NCBI GenBank assembly: GCA_018268015.1
Contig: JAFDXJ010000006.1
Coordinates: forward strand, 1 to 64,000
Direction of reading: 5' to 3'
Length of the DNA stretch: 64,000 nucleotides
From: Bacteroidota bacterium
GTDB lineage: Bacteria > Bacteroidota > Bacteroidia > Chitinophagales > Chitinophagaceae
Below the pieces are notes generated by a model. That model worked only from the letters and a program-made list of their open reading frames with translations, had not been told where the DNA came from and ran no database searches. Positions within the stretch are counted from its first letter, which is position 1. Each line of letters starts with the position of its first letter. The position numbers and the translations under genes are program-made. Positions 25,362 to 35,051 of the stretch are shown here, piece by piece.

Positions 25362-26501
25362 ATGAATTTTAATGAATCGGAATTAACTAAACAAGTTGCT
25401 GCTACCGCAAAAGATTTCGCAGAAAAGCACATCAAGCCTTATGTAATGGATTGGGACGAAAGCCAGGAATTTCCCAAACATGTTTATCATGAAATGGGGA
25501 AACTCGGTCTTATGGGAATTTTAGTACCTGAAAAATATCATGGCGCCGGACTTGGTTACTTTGAGTATAAAGCCATTGTGGAAGAAATTTCCAAGGTCTG
25601 CGGCTCCATCGCTTTAAGCCTGGTAGCACATAATTCACTTTGTACGGGTCATATCCTCATGTTTGGAAATGAATCACAGAAAGAAAAATGGCTTCCCAAG
25701 CTGGCAACCGGTGAATGGATCGGTGCATGGGGGCTTACTGAACCCAATACCGGTAGTGATGCAGGCAACATGAAATGCACGGCCGTAAAGGAAGGTGACA
25801 ACTGGATATTAAATGGCACAAAATGCTGGATTACCAATGGCCTCAGCAGTGAAGTGGCCGTCGTGATCGTACGCACAGGAGAACCACGCGCCAAAAATAA
25901 TTGTACGGCATTTGTCGTCGAACGTGGTACAAAAGGTTTTTCCGGAGGGAAAAAAGAAAATAAACTGGGGATGCGTGCCAGTGAAACCGCCGAAATGATA
26001 TTTGATCATTGCGTTGTACCTGATGCAAATCGCCTGGGCGAAGTAGGTGATGGATTTATCCAATCCATGAAAATATTAGATGGAGGACGAATTTCTATTG
26101 CATCCCTTTCATTAGGAATTGCAAAAGGAGCTTATGAAGCCGCATTACAATATTCCAAAGAACGTCAGCAATTTGATCAACCCATAAGTCATTTCCAGGG
26201 CATCAGTTTTAAACTGGCTGATATGGCTACTGAAATTATGGCTGCCGACTTACTTACATTACAAGCCTGTTATTTAAAAAATGAACATAAAAAAATGACC
26301 CAGGAATCTGCCATGGCAAAATATTATGCCAGTGAAGTGGCTGTAAAAACAGCGAATGACGCAGTACAGATTTTTGGAGGTTATGGCTATACAAAAGATT
26401 TTCCGGTAGAAAAATTTTACCGGGATGCAAAATTATGTACAATCGGAGAAGGTACTTCTGAAATACAAAAGCTCGTTATAGCCAGGCACTGCCTTCTTTA
26501 A
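25362..26501 (+). CDS. Acyl-CoA dehydrogenase
   Basis: The 379-residue FAD enzyme catalyses the first oxidation of acyl-CoA in fatty-acid or branched-chain amino-acid breakdown. Family motifs are present: WGLTEPNTGSDAG, WITNGLSSEVAVV, ERQQFDQPISHFQGISFKLADM, QIFGGYGYTKDFPVEKFYRD and the C-terminal GEGTSEIQKLVIAR with the catalytic glutamate E363. It is closest in layout to short- or branched-chain enzymes; chain specificity is not readable. Cytoplasmic, monocistronic. Confidence 0.93.
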   Translation: MNFNESELTKQVAATAKDFAEKHIKPYVMDWDESQEFPKHVYHEMGKLGLMGILVPEKYHGAGLGYFEYKAIVEEISKVCGSIALSLVAHNSLCTGHILMFGNESQKEKWLPKLATGEWIGAWGLTEPNTGSDAGNMKCTAVKEGDNWILNGTKCWITNGLSSEVAVVIVRTGEPRAKNNCTAFVVERGTKGFSGGKKENKLGMRASETAEMIFDHCVVPDANRLGEVGDGFIQSMKILDGGRISIASLSLGIAKGAYEAALQYSKERQQFDQPISHFQGISFKLADMATEIMAADLLTLQACYLKNEHKKMTQESAMAKYYASEVAVKTANDAVQIFGGYGYTKDFPVEKFYRDAKLCTIGEGTSEIQKLVIARHCLL

Positions 26502-26516
26502 AATACATAACACTAT

Positions 26517-26559
26517 AAAATAAATACATCTCATCATTTTTTCGGGATGTATTTATTTT
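26517..26559 (+). terminator. AT-rich hairpin, probable terminator
   Basis: AAAATAAATACATC (26517-26530) pairs perfectly over 14 bp with GATGTATTTATTTT (26546-26559) around a 15-nt loop. It starts 16 nt after the acyl-CoA dehydrogenase stop. The stem is AT-rich and no long T-run follows, so termination strength is uncertain. Confidence 0.5.
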
Positions 26560-26689
26560 ATACCTTGCTCACAATCCTGCCTTTTCCTATTTTAATTCTG
26601 CCCAGTTGAAAACTTGCGATGACTAAAAGGTACTTTTCATCATCGTAGAAAAACGGCATTCCATTTAATCAACATTAAAAATTAAAACA

Positions 26690-29062
26690 ATGATGAAAAA
26701 ACAATTCCTCCTGGTTTTCTTTCTTGGCTTTCTATTCACGGCATTCTCCCAAAATATGCTCAGTGAAATCGCCGGTAGTGGTGGTGTATCAAAACATTTT
26801 ACAACTTTTCAAGCGAATAAACAGGCCCTGTTTAATCCTAAAGATGCTAATCAGTTTTTTGGCTTTAAGGATAATGAATCGCTGATTTTACTGCAAACAG
26901 AAACAGATGAATTAGGCAATATCAACTACCGGTATGGACAAACTTATATGAATATACCCGTGGAAAATGCTATGTATATCATCCAAACAAAAGCCGGTAA
27001 AATAATTGCAGCCAGTGGTGAAATTGTCACCGCATTTGATGCACAAATGGCCAACCGCAATGCACCCCGAATTTCTGCAAAAAATGCAATTGCTATGTGT
27101 TTGCAACAGGTACATGCACAAACTTATATGTGGCAGGATACTCGTGCAGAAGAAATTCTAAAAGAACAAATGAGGGATAAGAATGCCACTTATTATCCTT
27201 CAGCACGCTTAGTTTGGTATAATCCTGAAGAGAATATTGATCCTTCAAAATTAATACTTGCTTACAAAGTAGATGTTTATGCTACAGAGCCTGCAAGCCG
27301 GGCTTATTATTTCCTGGATGCACAATCAGGAAAATTTTTGGGGCAAAAAGAAATACTGCACACTGTAGATGCAGTGGGTACAGCAAACACGCTTTATAGT
27401 GGCACTCAAACGATTCATAGTGACCATGCTAATGGAAGTTACAGGCTGCGAGATTATACACGCGGCAATGGTGTTACTACTTATGATTGGTCAAATAATA
27501 AAAGTGACATTACCAGCCCATCAGCTAATTTCAACCTGAGCGGGCTGCCTAGAAATGGTCTTGACGCACACTGGGGTGTGGAAATGACTTATGATTTTTA
27601 CAAAGTAAATTTCAACAGGAACAGTTTGGATAATCATGGTATATTGTTAAACAGTTATGTCAATCGTGGAGGCTTTTTATATAATGATAATGCATCCTGG
27701 GATGGCACAAATATGAATTATGGTAAACGAAGTGGTTCTACAAATGGTGTTACTGCAATAGATGTTACCGGGCATGAACTCACACATGGGTTTACACAAT
27801 ATACATCCAATCTGAACTATAGTGGTGAAAGTGGCGGTATGAATGAAAGTATGAGCGATATTATGGGAAAGAGTGTGCAATTCTGGGCAAAACCTTCTGA
27901 TAAAAACTGGGTTTTAAGTAATGATATGAATTGGGCCATTCGGGATATGAGCAACCCCAATGCATTTAAACAACCTGATTGTTATGGAGGCTTATACTGG
28001 AAATCAAATGCAGATGTGCATATTTTAAGTGGTGTAGGCAATTTCATGTTTTATTTACTGGTAGATGGAGGCTCAGGTACCAATGATATTGGCAATGCCT
28101 ATACAGTACAGGGTATTGGTTTATCAAAAGCAGATCAGATAATTTACCGTACAAATACAACATATCTTTCTCCCAATTCAAAATATGCAGACTGGAGAAC
28201 AGCATGCATAAATGCAGCGACCGACCTTTATGGCGCCAACTCAAATGAAGTAACACAGGTTAAAAATGCCTGGTATGCAGTAGGCGTTGGAACTTCTGGT
28301 GGTGGTGGCACGGATTATTGCCTTTCTAAAGGTAACAGTACTGCTCATGGATTCATTCAAAGAGTAAGGATCTCCGGCACAACCCTGAATAATGGGAGTG
28401 GAGATAATTCCGGATATGGTGACTTTACTTCTATAAGTACCAATATGACCAAAGGCGTTAATTATAAATTATACCTAAGATCCGATTTTCCGGGATCAAG
28501 TTATGCAACTGCCTGGACTTTATATATTGATTACAATGGAGATAAAGATTTTAATGATGTCGGTGAAAAGGTTGTGTCTAAATCTTTTGATGCAAATACC
28601 GTTATTGATACACTTCAATTTACTATTCCTGGCAGTGTTATGAATGGCGCAACACGTATGCGTATTCAAATGCATGCCGGTAATATTATTACAGATCCAT
28701 GTGCTGTATTCGACTATGGGGAAGTGGAAGATTATACAGTGAATATATCAGGTAGTGGCGTAATGAATAATTTTGTACAGCCATCCAACGAATCAACCCA
28801 TCATATACTTGTAAGTCCGAACCCCGTTACCGGCTCCTATGCCAATATCAACTTTACGCTTCCTCAGGATGGAAATGTTGTATTGAAAATGTATGACCTC
28901 AATGGCCGTACATTGCGTATCCAAAATGCAGGCAATATGATTAAAGGAAATCATACCATTACTTTAGGAGAATTAAATAAACTTCCGGCAGGAAATTATC
29001 AACTTGTACTGGAACAAAATAATCAACCCGTTTATAAAGTAACCATGATGATTGTAAAATAG
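26690..29062 (+). CDS. Secreted M4 metalloprotease with T9SS sorting domain
   Basis: A 790-residue thermolysin-family zinc protease. The layout is: signal peptide (1-20, ending AFSQ), a propeptide, catalytic domain with HELTH (H362, E363, H366) and the GGMNESMSDI third-ligand region, a GEVED domain (DYGEVEDYTV, near 680), and a C-terminal type IX secretion sorting domain (SPNPVTGSYANINF through VTMMIVK). It should be secreted and possibly anchored to the surface through the T9SS, and digest extracellular protein. An intrinsic terminator follows, so it is monocistronic. Confidence 0.93.
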   Translation: MMKKQFLLVFFLGFLFTAFSQNMLSEIAGSGGVSKHFTTFQANKQALFNPKDANQFFGFKDNESLILLQTETDELGNINYRYGQTYMNIPVENAMYIIQTKAGKIIAASGEIVTAFDAQMANRNAPRISAKNAIAMCLQQVHAQTYMWQDTRAEEILKEQMRDKNATYYPSARLVWYNPEENIDPSKLILAYKVDVYATEPASRAYYFLDAQSGKFLGQKEILHTVDAVGTANTLYSGTQTIHSDHANGSYRLRDYTRGNGVTTYDWSNNKSDITSPSANFNLSGLPRNGLDAHWGVEMTYDFYKVNFNRNSLDNHGILLNSYVNRGGFLYNDNASWDGTNMNYGKRSGSTNGVTAIDVTGHELTHGFTQYTSNLNYSGESGGMNESMSDIMGKSVQFWAKPSDKNWVLSNDMNWAIRDMSNPNAFKQPDCYGGLYWKSNADVHILSGVGNFMFYLLVDGGSGTNDIGNAYTVQGIGLSKADQIIYRTNTTYLSPNSKYADWRTACINAATDLYGANSNEVTQVKNAWYAVGVGTSGGGGTDYCLSKGNSTAHGFIQRVRISGTTLNNGSGDNSGYGDFTSISTNMTKGVNYKLYLRSDFPGSSYATAWTLYIDYNGDKDFNDVGEKVVSKSFDANTVIDTLQFTIPGSVMNGATRMRIQMHAGNIITDPCAVFDYGEVEDYTVNISGSGVMNNFVQPSNESTHHILVSPNPVTGSYANINFTLPQDGNVVLKMYDLNGRTLRIQNAGNMIKGNHTITLGELNKLPAGNYQLVLEQNNQPVYKVTMMIVK

Positions 29063-29081
29063 TTATCATCCTTAATAACAT

Positions 29082-29117
29082 AAAATGCAAAACCAAAATT
29101 GGTTTTGCATTTTTTTT
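29082..29117 (+). terminator. Intrinsic terminator after the M4 protease
   Basis: A perfect 14-bp stem (AAAATGCAAAACCA / TGGTTTTGCATTTT) with a 4-nt loop and a T-run to 29117. Confidence 0.88.
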
Positions 29118-29196
29118 ATATCATAACCTGTTATGAATCCAAACCCTGCGCAGGGATAGTATCATTGAATGCAATTATCTTTACAAAAAATTCCAT

Positions 29197-30384
29197 TTGA
29201 TAGACAAAATACAACAAGTCCAAAATGAAGAAAATGCGGTATTAATAGGCCTGGCACAAGGTAATGATACCTATGAAAAAATAGAAGAATACCTGGATGA
29301 GCTGGCTTTCCTCGCAGAAACTGCCGGCGCCATTACTAAAAAAAGATTCATCCAAAAATTGCCACACCCCGACAGTAAAACTTATATAGGAAAAGGAAAG
29401 CTGGAAGAAATAAAAAAATATGTACAGCATCATCGTATAGACCTGGCTATTTTTGATGATGAACTTTCAGGTTCACAAATTTTAAATATTGAAAAAGAAA
29501 TTGAAATCAAAATCCTGGACAGGAGTAGCCTCATACTCGACATCTTTGCCCGACGCGCCCGTACTGCCCAGGCAAAAGTGCAGGTAGAATTAGCCCAATA
29601 TCAATATTTATTACCTCGTTTAAAAGGCATGTGGAAACACCTGGAAAGACAGGGAGGCGGAATCGGTACCAGGGGACCCGGTGAAACCGAAATAGAAACG
29701 GATCGCCGCATTGTAAAAGATAAAATAGCACTACTGAGAAAAACATTGATGAATATTGATAAACAGGCTTATACACAACGTAAAGACCGGGATGAATACA
29801 TTCGCGTGTCCCTGGTAGGCTATACCAATGTGGGCAAAAGCACGCTGATGAATTTGCTGAGTAAAAGTGATGTTTTTGCAGAAAATAAATTATTTGCCAC
29901 ACTTGATACGACCACCCGGAAAGTTGTATTTGAGGCCACACCATTTCTCCTGAGTGATACTGTAGGCTTTATCAGGAAGCTGCCTCATCAATTGGTAGAA
30001 AGTTTTAAAAGCACACTGGATGAAGTCCGGGAGGCAGATATTTTATTACATGTGGTTGATATTTCTCATAATGAATTTGAAGAACAAATCGGTATTGTAA
30101 ATAAAACATTACAGGAAATAAATGCCTTTGAAAAACCCATTATGCTGGTCTTTAATAAAATGGATAGGTACGAAGAAAATACTTTTGATGAATGGCTGGG
30201 TAAAGCAGAGCGAATGGAATTATTGCAGAATCTCTTTCAAAAATGGGAAGACCTGACAAATGGAAATTGTCTCTTTATTTCGGCCAAAGAAAAAAGCAAT
30301 ATAGATGCCCTGCGGAAAAAAATATTAAGTGAAGTCCGTGCCGCTTACCAGTCTAAATATCCCTATAAAGTAACTTTTTTTTAA
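29197..30384 (+). CDS. hflX: Ribosome-associated GTPase HflX
   Basis: The 395-residue protein has an N-terminal HflX domain (IGKGKLEEI, the SGSQILNIEKE and GRGPGE-like GTRGPGETEIETDRR segments) and a GTPase domain with G1 GYTNVGKST, G3 DTVGFI and G4 NKMD. HflX splits stalled ribosomes, notably under stress. The best start is a TTG at 29197; the nearest upstream ATG (29169) is in another frame, so the true start is uncertain. The stop TAA shares its last base with the ATG of the Rieske gene (TAATG), indicating translational coupling. Confidence 0.93.
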   Translation: MIDKIQQVQNEENAVLIGLAQGNDTYEKIEEYLDELAFLAETAGAITKKRFIQKLPHPDSKTYIGKGKLEEIKKYVQHHRIDLAIFDDELSGSQILNIEKEIEIKILDRSSLILDIFARRARTAQAKVQVELAQYQYLLPRLKGMWKHLERQGGGIGTRGPGETEIETDRRIVKDKIALLRKTLMNIDKQAYTQRKDRDEYIRVSLVGYTNVGKSTLMNLLSKSDVFAENKLFATLDTTTRKVVFEATPFLLSDTVGFIRKLPHQLVESFKSTLDEVREADILLHVVDISHNEFEEQIGIVNKTLQEINAFEKPIMLVFNKMDRYEENTFDEWLGKAERMELLQNLFQKWEDLTNGNCLFISAKEKSNIDALRKKILSEVRAAYQSKYPYKVTFF

Positions 30385-30719
30385 TGGATACGAAAGCACC
30401 TATACCATGGATAAAAATTGCTTCAAAAAGAGAAGAGCTTCCTTTTGGCGATAATAAAATTGCTTTAATTCATTTCGAAGAAAAAAAAATCTGCATCATT
30501 GATGGACCGGATGGCCTTCATGCCTGTATAGATACATGCCCTCATGCCAGTGGGCAATTATCCGGTGGATTTATTGATGGAAAAGGAAACATTGTTTGCC
30601 CGGTACATCACTATGCTTTTAACCTCTTTCATGGAAGAGATACACAGCAAGAAGGATATAAATTAAAAGTCTTTGATATTAAGGAAAATGAAGAAGGCAT
30701 ATTTCTAAATATTTCATAA
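30384..30719 (+). CDS. Rieske [2Fe-2S] protein, ferredoxin-type
   Basis: A 111-residue soluble Rieske protein with the cluster ligands C52-P-H54 and C72-P-V-H75 (C-x-H...C-x-x-H), giving a 2Fe-2S cluster with two Cys and two His. It has the small NirD-like/ferredoxin-component size and no membrane anchor. It overlaps the hflX stop, so it is co-expressed with HflX. An oxygenase or reductase partner is not visible nearby. The link to HflX is by operon only. Confidence 0.9.
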   Translation: MDTKAPIPWIKIASKREELPFGDNKIALIHFEEKKICIIDGPDGLHACIDTCPHASGQLSGGFIDGKGNIVCPVHHYAFNLFHGRDTQQEGYKLKVFDIKENEEGIFLNIS

Positions 30720-30914
30720 GCTAATTTTTAAAGCCGTTTTGATTATTCATTAAGAATGCCATTTTACACCAATACCTAAAGCCATCCCGTAACAAGAATT
30801 TTCGTATTATGGATGGAAATGGAAATTCGGGCAATCATGATTAAATAGTACGACCATCTTTCCCGTTCCACGGGATATCAAAGGAGTCATTAAGAAAAAA
30901 AACCAAGAACAAAT
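30720..30914. other. Gap after the Rieske gene
   Basis: No gene is supported. On the minus strand at 30750-30806 an 18-codon open piece ends GMALGIGVKWHS-stop, which resembles the last strand of a beta-barrel membrane protein, but a stop precedes it at 30807. It may be a relic; the piece is too short to call. Confidence 0.25.
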
Positions 30915-30944
30915 TTTGTTTCAAATCAAATTTGGCTATTTTTG
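30915..30944 (+). promoter_or_regulatory. Promoter of tRNA-Asn
   Basis: TTTG (30915-30918), 18-nt spacer and TATTTTTG (30937-30944). The tRNA begins 26 nt after the box. The layout matches the hup promoter. Confidence 0.7.
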
Positions 30945-30970
30945 CAGCCCGTCATAAAAAATGCGGAAAT

Positions 30971-31044
30971 TCCTGAATAGCTCAGTTGGTTAGAGCATCT
31001 GACTGTTAATCAGAGGGTCGCTGGTTCAAGTCCAGCTTCAGGAG
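30971..31044 (+). tRNA. tRNA-Asn (GTT)
   Basis: A 74-nt cloverleaf with acceptor TCCTGAA/TTCAGGA, anticodon loop CTGTTAA (GTT) and T-arm GCTGG-TTCAAGT-CCAGC. The discriminator is G and CCA is not encoded. A T-run follows directly. Confidence 0.95.
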
Positions 31045-31210
31045 CTTTTTAAAATGTATTACTTTTCTATAAAGTATTCACTACATCTTCCTTCTTGCCA
31101 CACTACACGGCATAATTCTTGGTTAAATTCCTACAAAAATTCAAAAAGAACAAGCCACTAAATACTTACAAATGTTTTAGGTTGTACTTTCATTTAAATT
31201 AAATTCATTT

Positions 31211-32209
31211 ATGCAATCGGGTGAAGAAATAAATATACTGAACAATAAAATCGAGCAGGCAGCAGCATTTACAGATACGCTCAGGAATGAACTCTCAAAA
31301 TTTTTGGTAGGACAGCAATATATGGTATCCCGCTTATTAATAGGATTATTAAGTAATGGTCACATCTTACTCGAAGGGGTACCCGGACTGGCAAAGACAC
31401 TCACCATCAAATTATTAGCCCAGTCCATTTCTGCAAAATTCAGCCGGATTCAATTTACACCGGATTTGCTTCCTGCCGATCTACTTGGTACCATGATTTA
31501 TAATCAAAGCCGTAATGAATTCTTTGTGCGAAAAGGGCCGGTATTTGCCCATTTCATTTTGGCTGATGAGATCAACCGGGCTCCCGCAAAAGTGCAAAGC
31601 GCATTACTGGAATGTATGCAGGAACGCCAGGTAACTATTGGTGAAAATACCTATCCATTGGAAGAACCCTTTCTCGTATTAGCTACACAGAATCCGCTGG
31701 AACAGGAAGGTACCTATCCTTTACCGGAAGCACAGGTTGACAGGTTTATGCTTAAAGTAATCGTAAAATACCCTCAAAAAGAAGAAGAGAAAAAAATCAT
31801 TCAAAGATTTGTAAATGGCAGCCTTGAAGAAACTATTGAACCCGTGGTCACTATACAACAAATCCTGGATAGCCGTAAACTGGTGAAGCAGATATATATG
31901 GATGAGAAGATTGAAGACTATATTGTAGATATTGTTTTTGCCACCAGGCAACCCGGTAAATATGGTTTACGAAACCTGGAAAACCTCATCCAGTACGGTG
32001 GCTCTCCAAGAGCCAGTGTTAATTTAGCTTTAGCGGCTAAAGCCAATGCTTTCCTGAAAAAAAGAGGCTTTGTAATCCCGGATGATGTGAAAGAAATTGC
32101 TGCAGATGTACTTCGCCATCGAATCGGTTTGACCTATGAGGCAGAAGCTGAAAATATTTCTACCGAAAGAGTGATTGAAGATATTTTAAAAATAGTACAA
32201 GTGCCCTGA
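31211..32209 (+). CDS. MoxR-type AAA ATPase
   Basis: A 332-residue MoxR AAA+ ATPase with Walker A GVPGLAKT (56-63), Walker B ILADEINRAP, and the sensor segment TQNPLEQEGTYPLPEAQVDRFML. MoxR proteins act as chaperones for VWA-domain partners. It starts an operon with DUF58, a BatD-like protein and BatA; its TGA overlaps the DUF58 start (TGATGA). The ATPase and BatA are the expected MoxR-VWA pair. Cytoplasmic. Confidence 0.92.
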   Translation: MQSGEEINILNNKIEQAAAFTDTLRNELSKFLVGQQYMVSRLLIGLLSNGHILLEGVPGLAKTLTIKLLAQSISAKFSRIQFTPDLLPADLLGTMIYNQSRNEFFVRKGPVFAHFILADEINRAPAKVQSALLECMQERQVTIGENTYPLEEPFLVLATQNPLEQEGTYPLPEAQVDRFMLKVIVKYPQKEEEKKIIQRFVNGSLEETIEPVVTIQQILDSRKLVKQIYMDEKIEDYIVDIVFATRQPGKYGLRNLENLIQYGGSPRASVNLALAAKANAFLKKRGFVIPDDVKEIAADVLRHRIGLTYEAEAENISTERVIEDILKIVQVP

Positions 32210-33075
32210 TGACAGTATCTGAAATTGTAAAGAAAGTCCGGGAGTTGGAAATCAAAAGTAAAAGGCTCACGAATCATTTATTCAGCGGAGAATATCATAC
32301 AGCCTTTAAGGGAAAAGGAATGGCATTTAAAGAAGTGCGTGAATACCAGGCCGGAGATGATACCCGGTTTATCGAATGGAATGTTTCTGCCCGAATGGGC
32401 CATACCTACAGCAAAGTCTTCGAAGAAGAAAGAGAACTGAGTGTATATTTTCTCATAGATATCAGTGGAAGCAGTTTTTTCGGTACCGCACTTCAAAACA
32501 AAAAAGACCTGGCAACAGAAATTGCTGCCGTACTTGCATTCTCTGCCATGAGTAATAATGATAAGGTCGGGTTGATTTTCTTTAGTGACCGGGTGGAAAA
32601 ATATATTCCTGCCAAATCAGGGAAAGACCATGTATTGTTTATGATTCGGACCATGCTGGGCTTTGAGCCCAAATCAGTACAAACGGACATTGCCAAAGCC
32701 TTAAACTATTTAAATAATGCCACCCGGCAAAAAAGTATCGTTTTTATCATTAGCGATTTTGCAGATACAGGCTATCATCAACCTTTACGTGCAGCCGCAA
32801 AAAGACATGACGTCATTGGCTTACAACTTTTTGACAAAAGAGATGAAGAATTGCCTCGTATTGGATTGATCGAAGTGCGTGATGCAGAAAGTGGAAAAAA
32901 ATCCTGGCTGAATACCAATGATGCCTATACCCGCATGCGCTACCACCAGCAATTCCAACAAATCCGTAATGATGCCATGATTACCTTCAGGCATGCCCAG
33001 GCAGACCTGATGCAAATAGGTATTGGAGATGATTATGTAAAAGTGCTTAAACAATTTTTTATCAATCGCGCCTGA
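32209..33075 (+). CDS. DUF58 domain protein
   Basis: A 288-residue DUF58 protein, with the signature FKEVREYQAGDDTRFIEWNVSARMG near residues 43-67 and a VWA-like core beginning FLIDISGSS. DUF58 proteins accompany MoxR and Bat/VWA genes. No signal peptide or membrane segments are seen, so it is cytoplasmic or peripheral. The start overlaps the MoxR stop and the next gene is 6 nt downstream. A role as the MoxR client in envelope stress tolerance is by analogy. Confidence 0.9.
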   Translation: MTVSEIVKKVRELEIKSKRLTNHLFSGEYHTAFKGKGMAFKEVREYQAGDDTRFIEWNVSARMGHTYSKVFEEERELSVYFLIDISGSSFFGTALQNKKDLATEIAAVLAFSAMSNNDKVGLIFFSDRVEKYIPAKSGKDHVLFMIRTMLGFEPKSVQTDIAKALNYLNNATRQKSIVFIISDFADTGYHQPLRAAAKRHDVIGLQLFDKRDEELPRIGLIEVRDAESGKKSWLNTNDAYTRMRYHQQFQQIRNDAMITFRHAQADLMQIGIGDDYVKVLKQFFINRA

Positions 33076-33081
33076 TTCTAC

Positions 33082-34047
33082 ATGGTTCAAGAAAAAAAAA
33101 ATAAAAAGGGCTCTTTGGTGTGCATGGCTTTTTTAGCCCTGTTTTTTTTGCTACACAATACCGAAAGTAAAGCGCAAAATATCTCTGCCTCACTCAGCAG
33201 AAATTCCATCCTTATTGGCGAACAGGTAACCTTGCAGGTGAAACTGGAAATCCAACTACCCTCAGAATTGCAAGTTTTTTCCTGGAAAATATTTCCTGAT
33301 TCAGCGGATCATCTTACCATTGTGGACCGGGGAAAACAGGATAGTGTTTCCGTAAATGGATTCATGGATTTCACACAAAATATCATCCTCACCTCCTTTG
33401 ATACGGGCACTTGGAAAATAAACCCTATTAAAGTTGAATTAAAAAACAAATCATCTGGAGATATACAAGTTTTCACAGCCAATAGCATCAACCTGTCTGT
33501 ATTACCCGTAGATATATCCGGCATGAAGGATTATCATGATATTACGGATATACTGGATGTACAAGTAAGGCCTTCTTATGAAAAATATCTTCTCATTTCA
33601 ATTATCGTTTTAGCTTCACTGCTCCTTGTTTTTCTGATATGGAAAAAAATGAAAAAGAAAGAACCTGTCCTTGCTCCCGCAAAAAATAATCAAAGTGCTT
33701 TTGAATACGCGATGGATCAATTGGAAATTTTGAGAACTAGTAATCCTCAAAACTTCGTTGAAATAAAACAATTTTATTCCCGCCTTACGGAAATCTGTAA
33801 ACAATATATTTCAAGCGTTTTACCTGTAAAAGCAGTTTACTTAACAACGGATGAAATGATGGTGCGTCTCGCCACACACCTTGTGGATGAAAAAATAAGA
33901 ACAGATTTTTTTCAATTGCTTCGAATGGCTGACGCCATCAAATTTGCAAAATACTTTCCTTCAGATCCCCGAAAAGAGCCATCTATCCTTACGGCATCAC
34001 AGCTCATTCATTATATTGATTCATTCGCAAAAAAACCGCTTCAATGA
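33082..34047 (+). CDS. BatD-like membrane protein
   Basis: The 321-residue protein has an N-terminal signal or anchor segment (about 14-26, ending KAQ) and a periplasmic beta-rich domain (NSILIGEQVTLQVKLEI, LTIVDRG) resembling the first BatD Ig-like repeat. One transmembrane helix (about 172-188) precedes a cytoplasmic helical tail. It fits the short, DUF4381/BatD-like protein found between DUF58 and BatA. Its stop overlaps the batA start by 4 nt (ATGA). The function is unknown beyond the operon. Confidence 0.75.
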   Translation: MVQEKKNKKGSLVCMAFLALFFLLHNTESKAQNISASLSRNSILIGEQVTLQVKLEIQLPSELQVFSWKIFPDSADHLTIVDRGKQDSVSVNGFMDFTQNIILTSFDTGTWKINPIKVELKNKSSGDIQVFTANSINLSVLPVDISGMKDYHDITDILDVQVRPSYEKYLLISIIVLASLLLVFLIWKKMKKKEPVLAPAKNNQSAFEYAMDQLEILRTSNPQNFVEIKQFYSRLTEICKQYISSVLPVKAVYLTTDEMMVRLATHLVDEKIRTDFFQLLRMADAIKFAKYFPSDPRKEPSILTASQLIHYIDSFAKKPLQ

Positions 34048-35051
34048 TAACAGAATGGATCACTCATATTGAATTTCAATGGCCCTGGGTTTTCATCCTG
34101 TTGGCACTCATTCCTTTTTTGGTATGGGAATATTTACGGAAAAGAAATATACATGAAGCTTCTTTGATGATTACGACTACCCACTTTTTGCATGGAGTGA
34201 AAAGTATCAAAACCACCATGTTGCATTTCCCCTTTTTTTTAAGATGTGTGTCCATTTTATTTATCATAATTGCCCTTGCCGGACCAAGACAAAAATTTAC
34301 ACAGGAAAAGACCAGTGGTGAGGGAATTGATATGGTATTATGTTTTGATATTAGCGGTAGTATGACTGCCACTGATTTTCAGCCCAACAGGTTGGAAGCT
34401 GCGAAAGAAGTGGCTACCGATTTTGTAAGTCACAGACCGGGTGACCTGATAGGCATCGTTTTATTTAGTAGTGTGAGTTTTACCCTATGCCCAATCACTT
34501 CAGATCAGCAGGCAGTCTTGGATCAAATCAGGAATATTCAAAGTGGTTACCTACAGGAAGAAGGAACCGCCATTGGATCAGGTCTGGCTACCAGTGTGGA
34601 CAGGCTACGTAGTGGAAAATCAAAAAGCAAAGTTATTATTTTATTAACGGATGGCGTAGATATTGGCGGTGCAATACCCCCGGATATTGCTGTACAAATG
34701 GCGAATCTGTATCATATCAAAATTTATACGATAGGAATTGGCAGCGATAAAGAAATCAATGAAGTCGTGCAGTCTCCTTTGGGGAATATCACAGAAAAGC
34801 GAAAATTAGAATTTAATGAAGGGCTGTTGGAAAACATTGCAACAAAAACCGGAGGGGCGTATTTTCATGCGTCAGACAAGCAGGCGCTTACACGCATTTA
34901 TTCCAGTATCAATGAATTGGAAAAATCTAAAGTAGAAGTCACTACCTATAACCATTATAGTAATAAAAGCCTGCCTATAATCTTAATTGCCATTGCTTTG
35001 CTTTTACTTGAAGTAATTTTACGAAATACTGTTTTTAGGAAATTTCCTTAA
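34044..35051 (+). CDS. batA: BatA-type VWA membrane protein
   Basis: A 335-residue inner-membrane VWA protein with helices near 16-30, 64-80 and 313-329 flanking a VWA domain. Its MIDAS motif is D102-x-S-x-S (FDISGSM) with later TDG in LLTDGVD. It belongs to the aerotolerance Bat operon type. Usually batB, batC and further batD/E follow, but here the next gene is on the opposite strand, so the operon ends at batA. The stop overlaps the convergent MBL stop by 4 bp. Confidence 0.9.
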   Translation: MITEWITHIEFQWPWVFILLALIPFLVWEYLRKRNIHEASLMITTTHFLHGVKSIKTTMLHFPFFLRCVSILFIIIALAGPRQKFTQEKTSGEGIDMVLCFDISGSMTATDFQPNRLEAAKEVATDFVSHRPGDLIGIVLFSSVSFTLCPITSDQQAVLDQIRNIQSGYLQEEGTAIGSGLATSVDRLRSGKSKSKVIILLTDGVDIGGAIPPDIAVQMANLYHIKIYTIGIGSDKEINEVVQSPLGNITEKRKLEFNEGLLENIATKTGGAYFHASDKQALTRIYSSINELEKSKVEVTTYNHYSNKSLPIILIAIALLLLEVILRNTVFRKFP

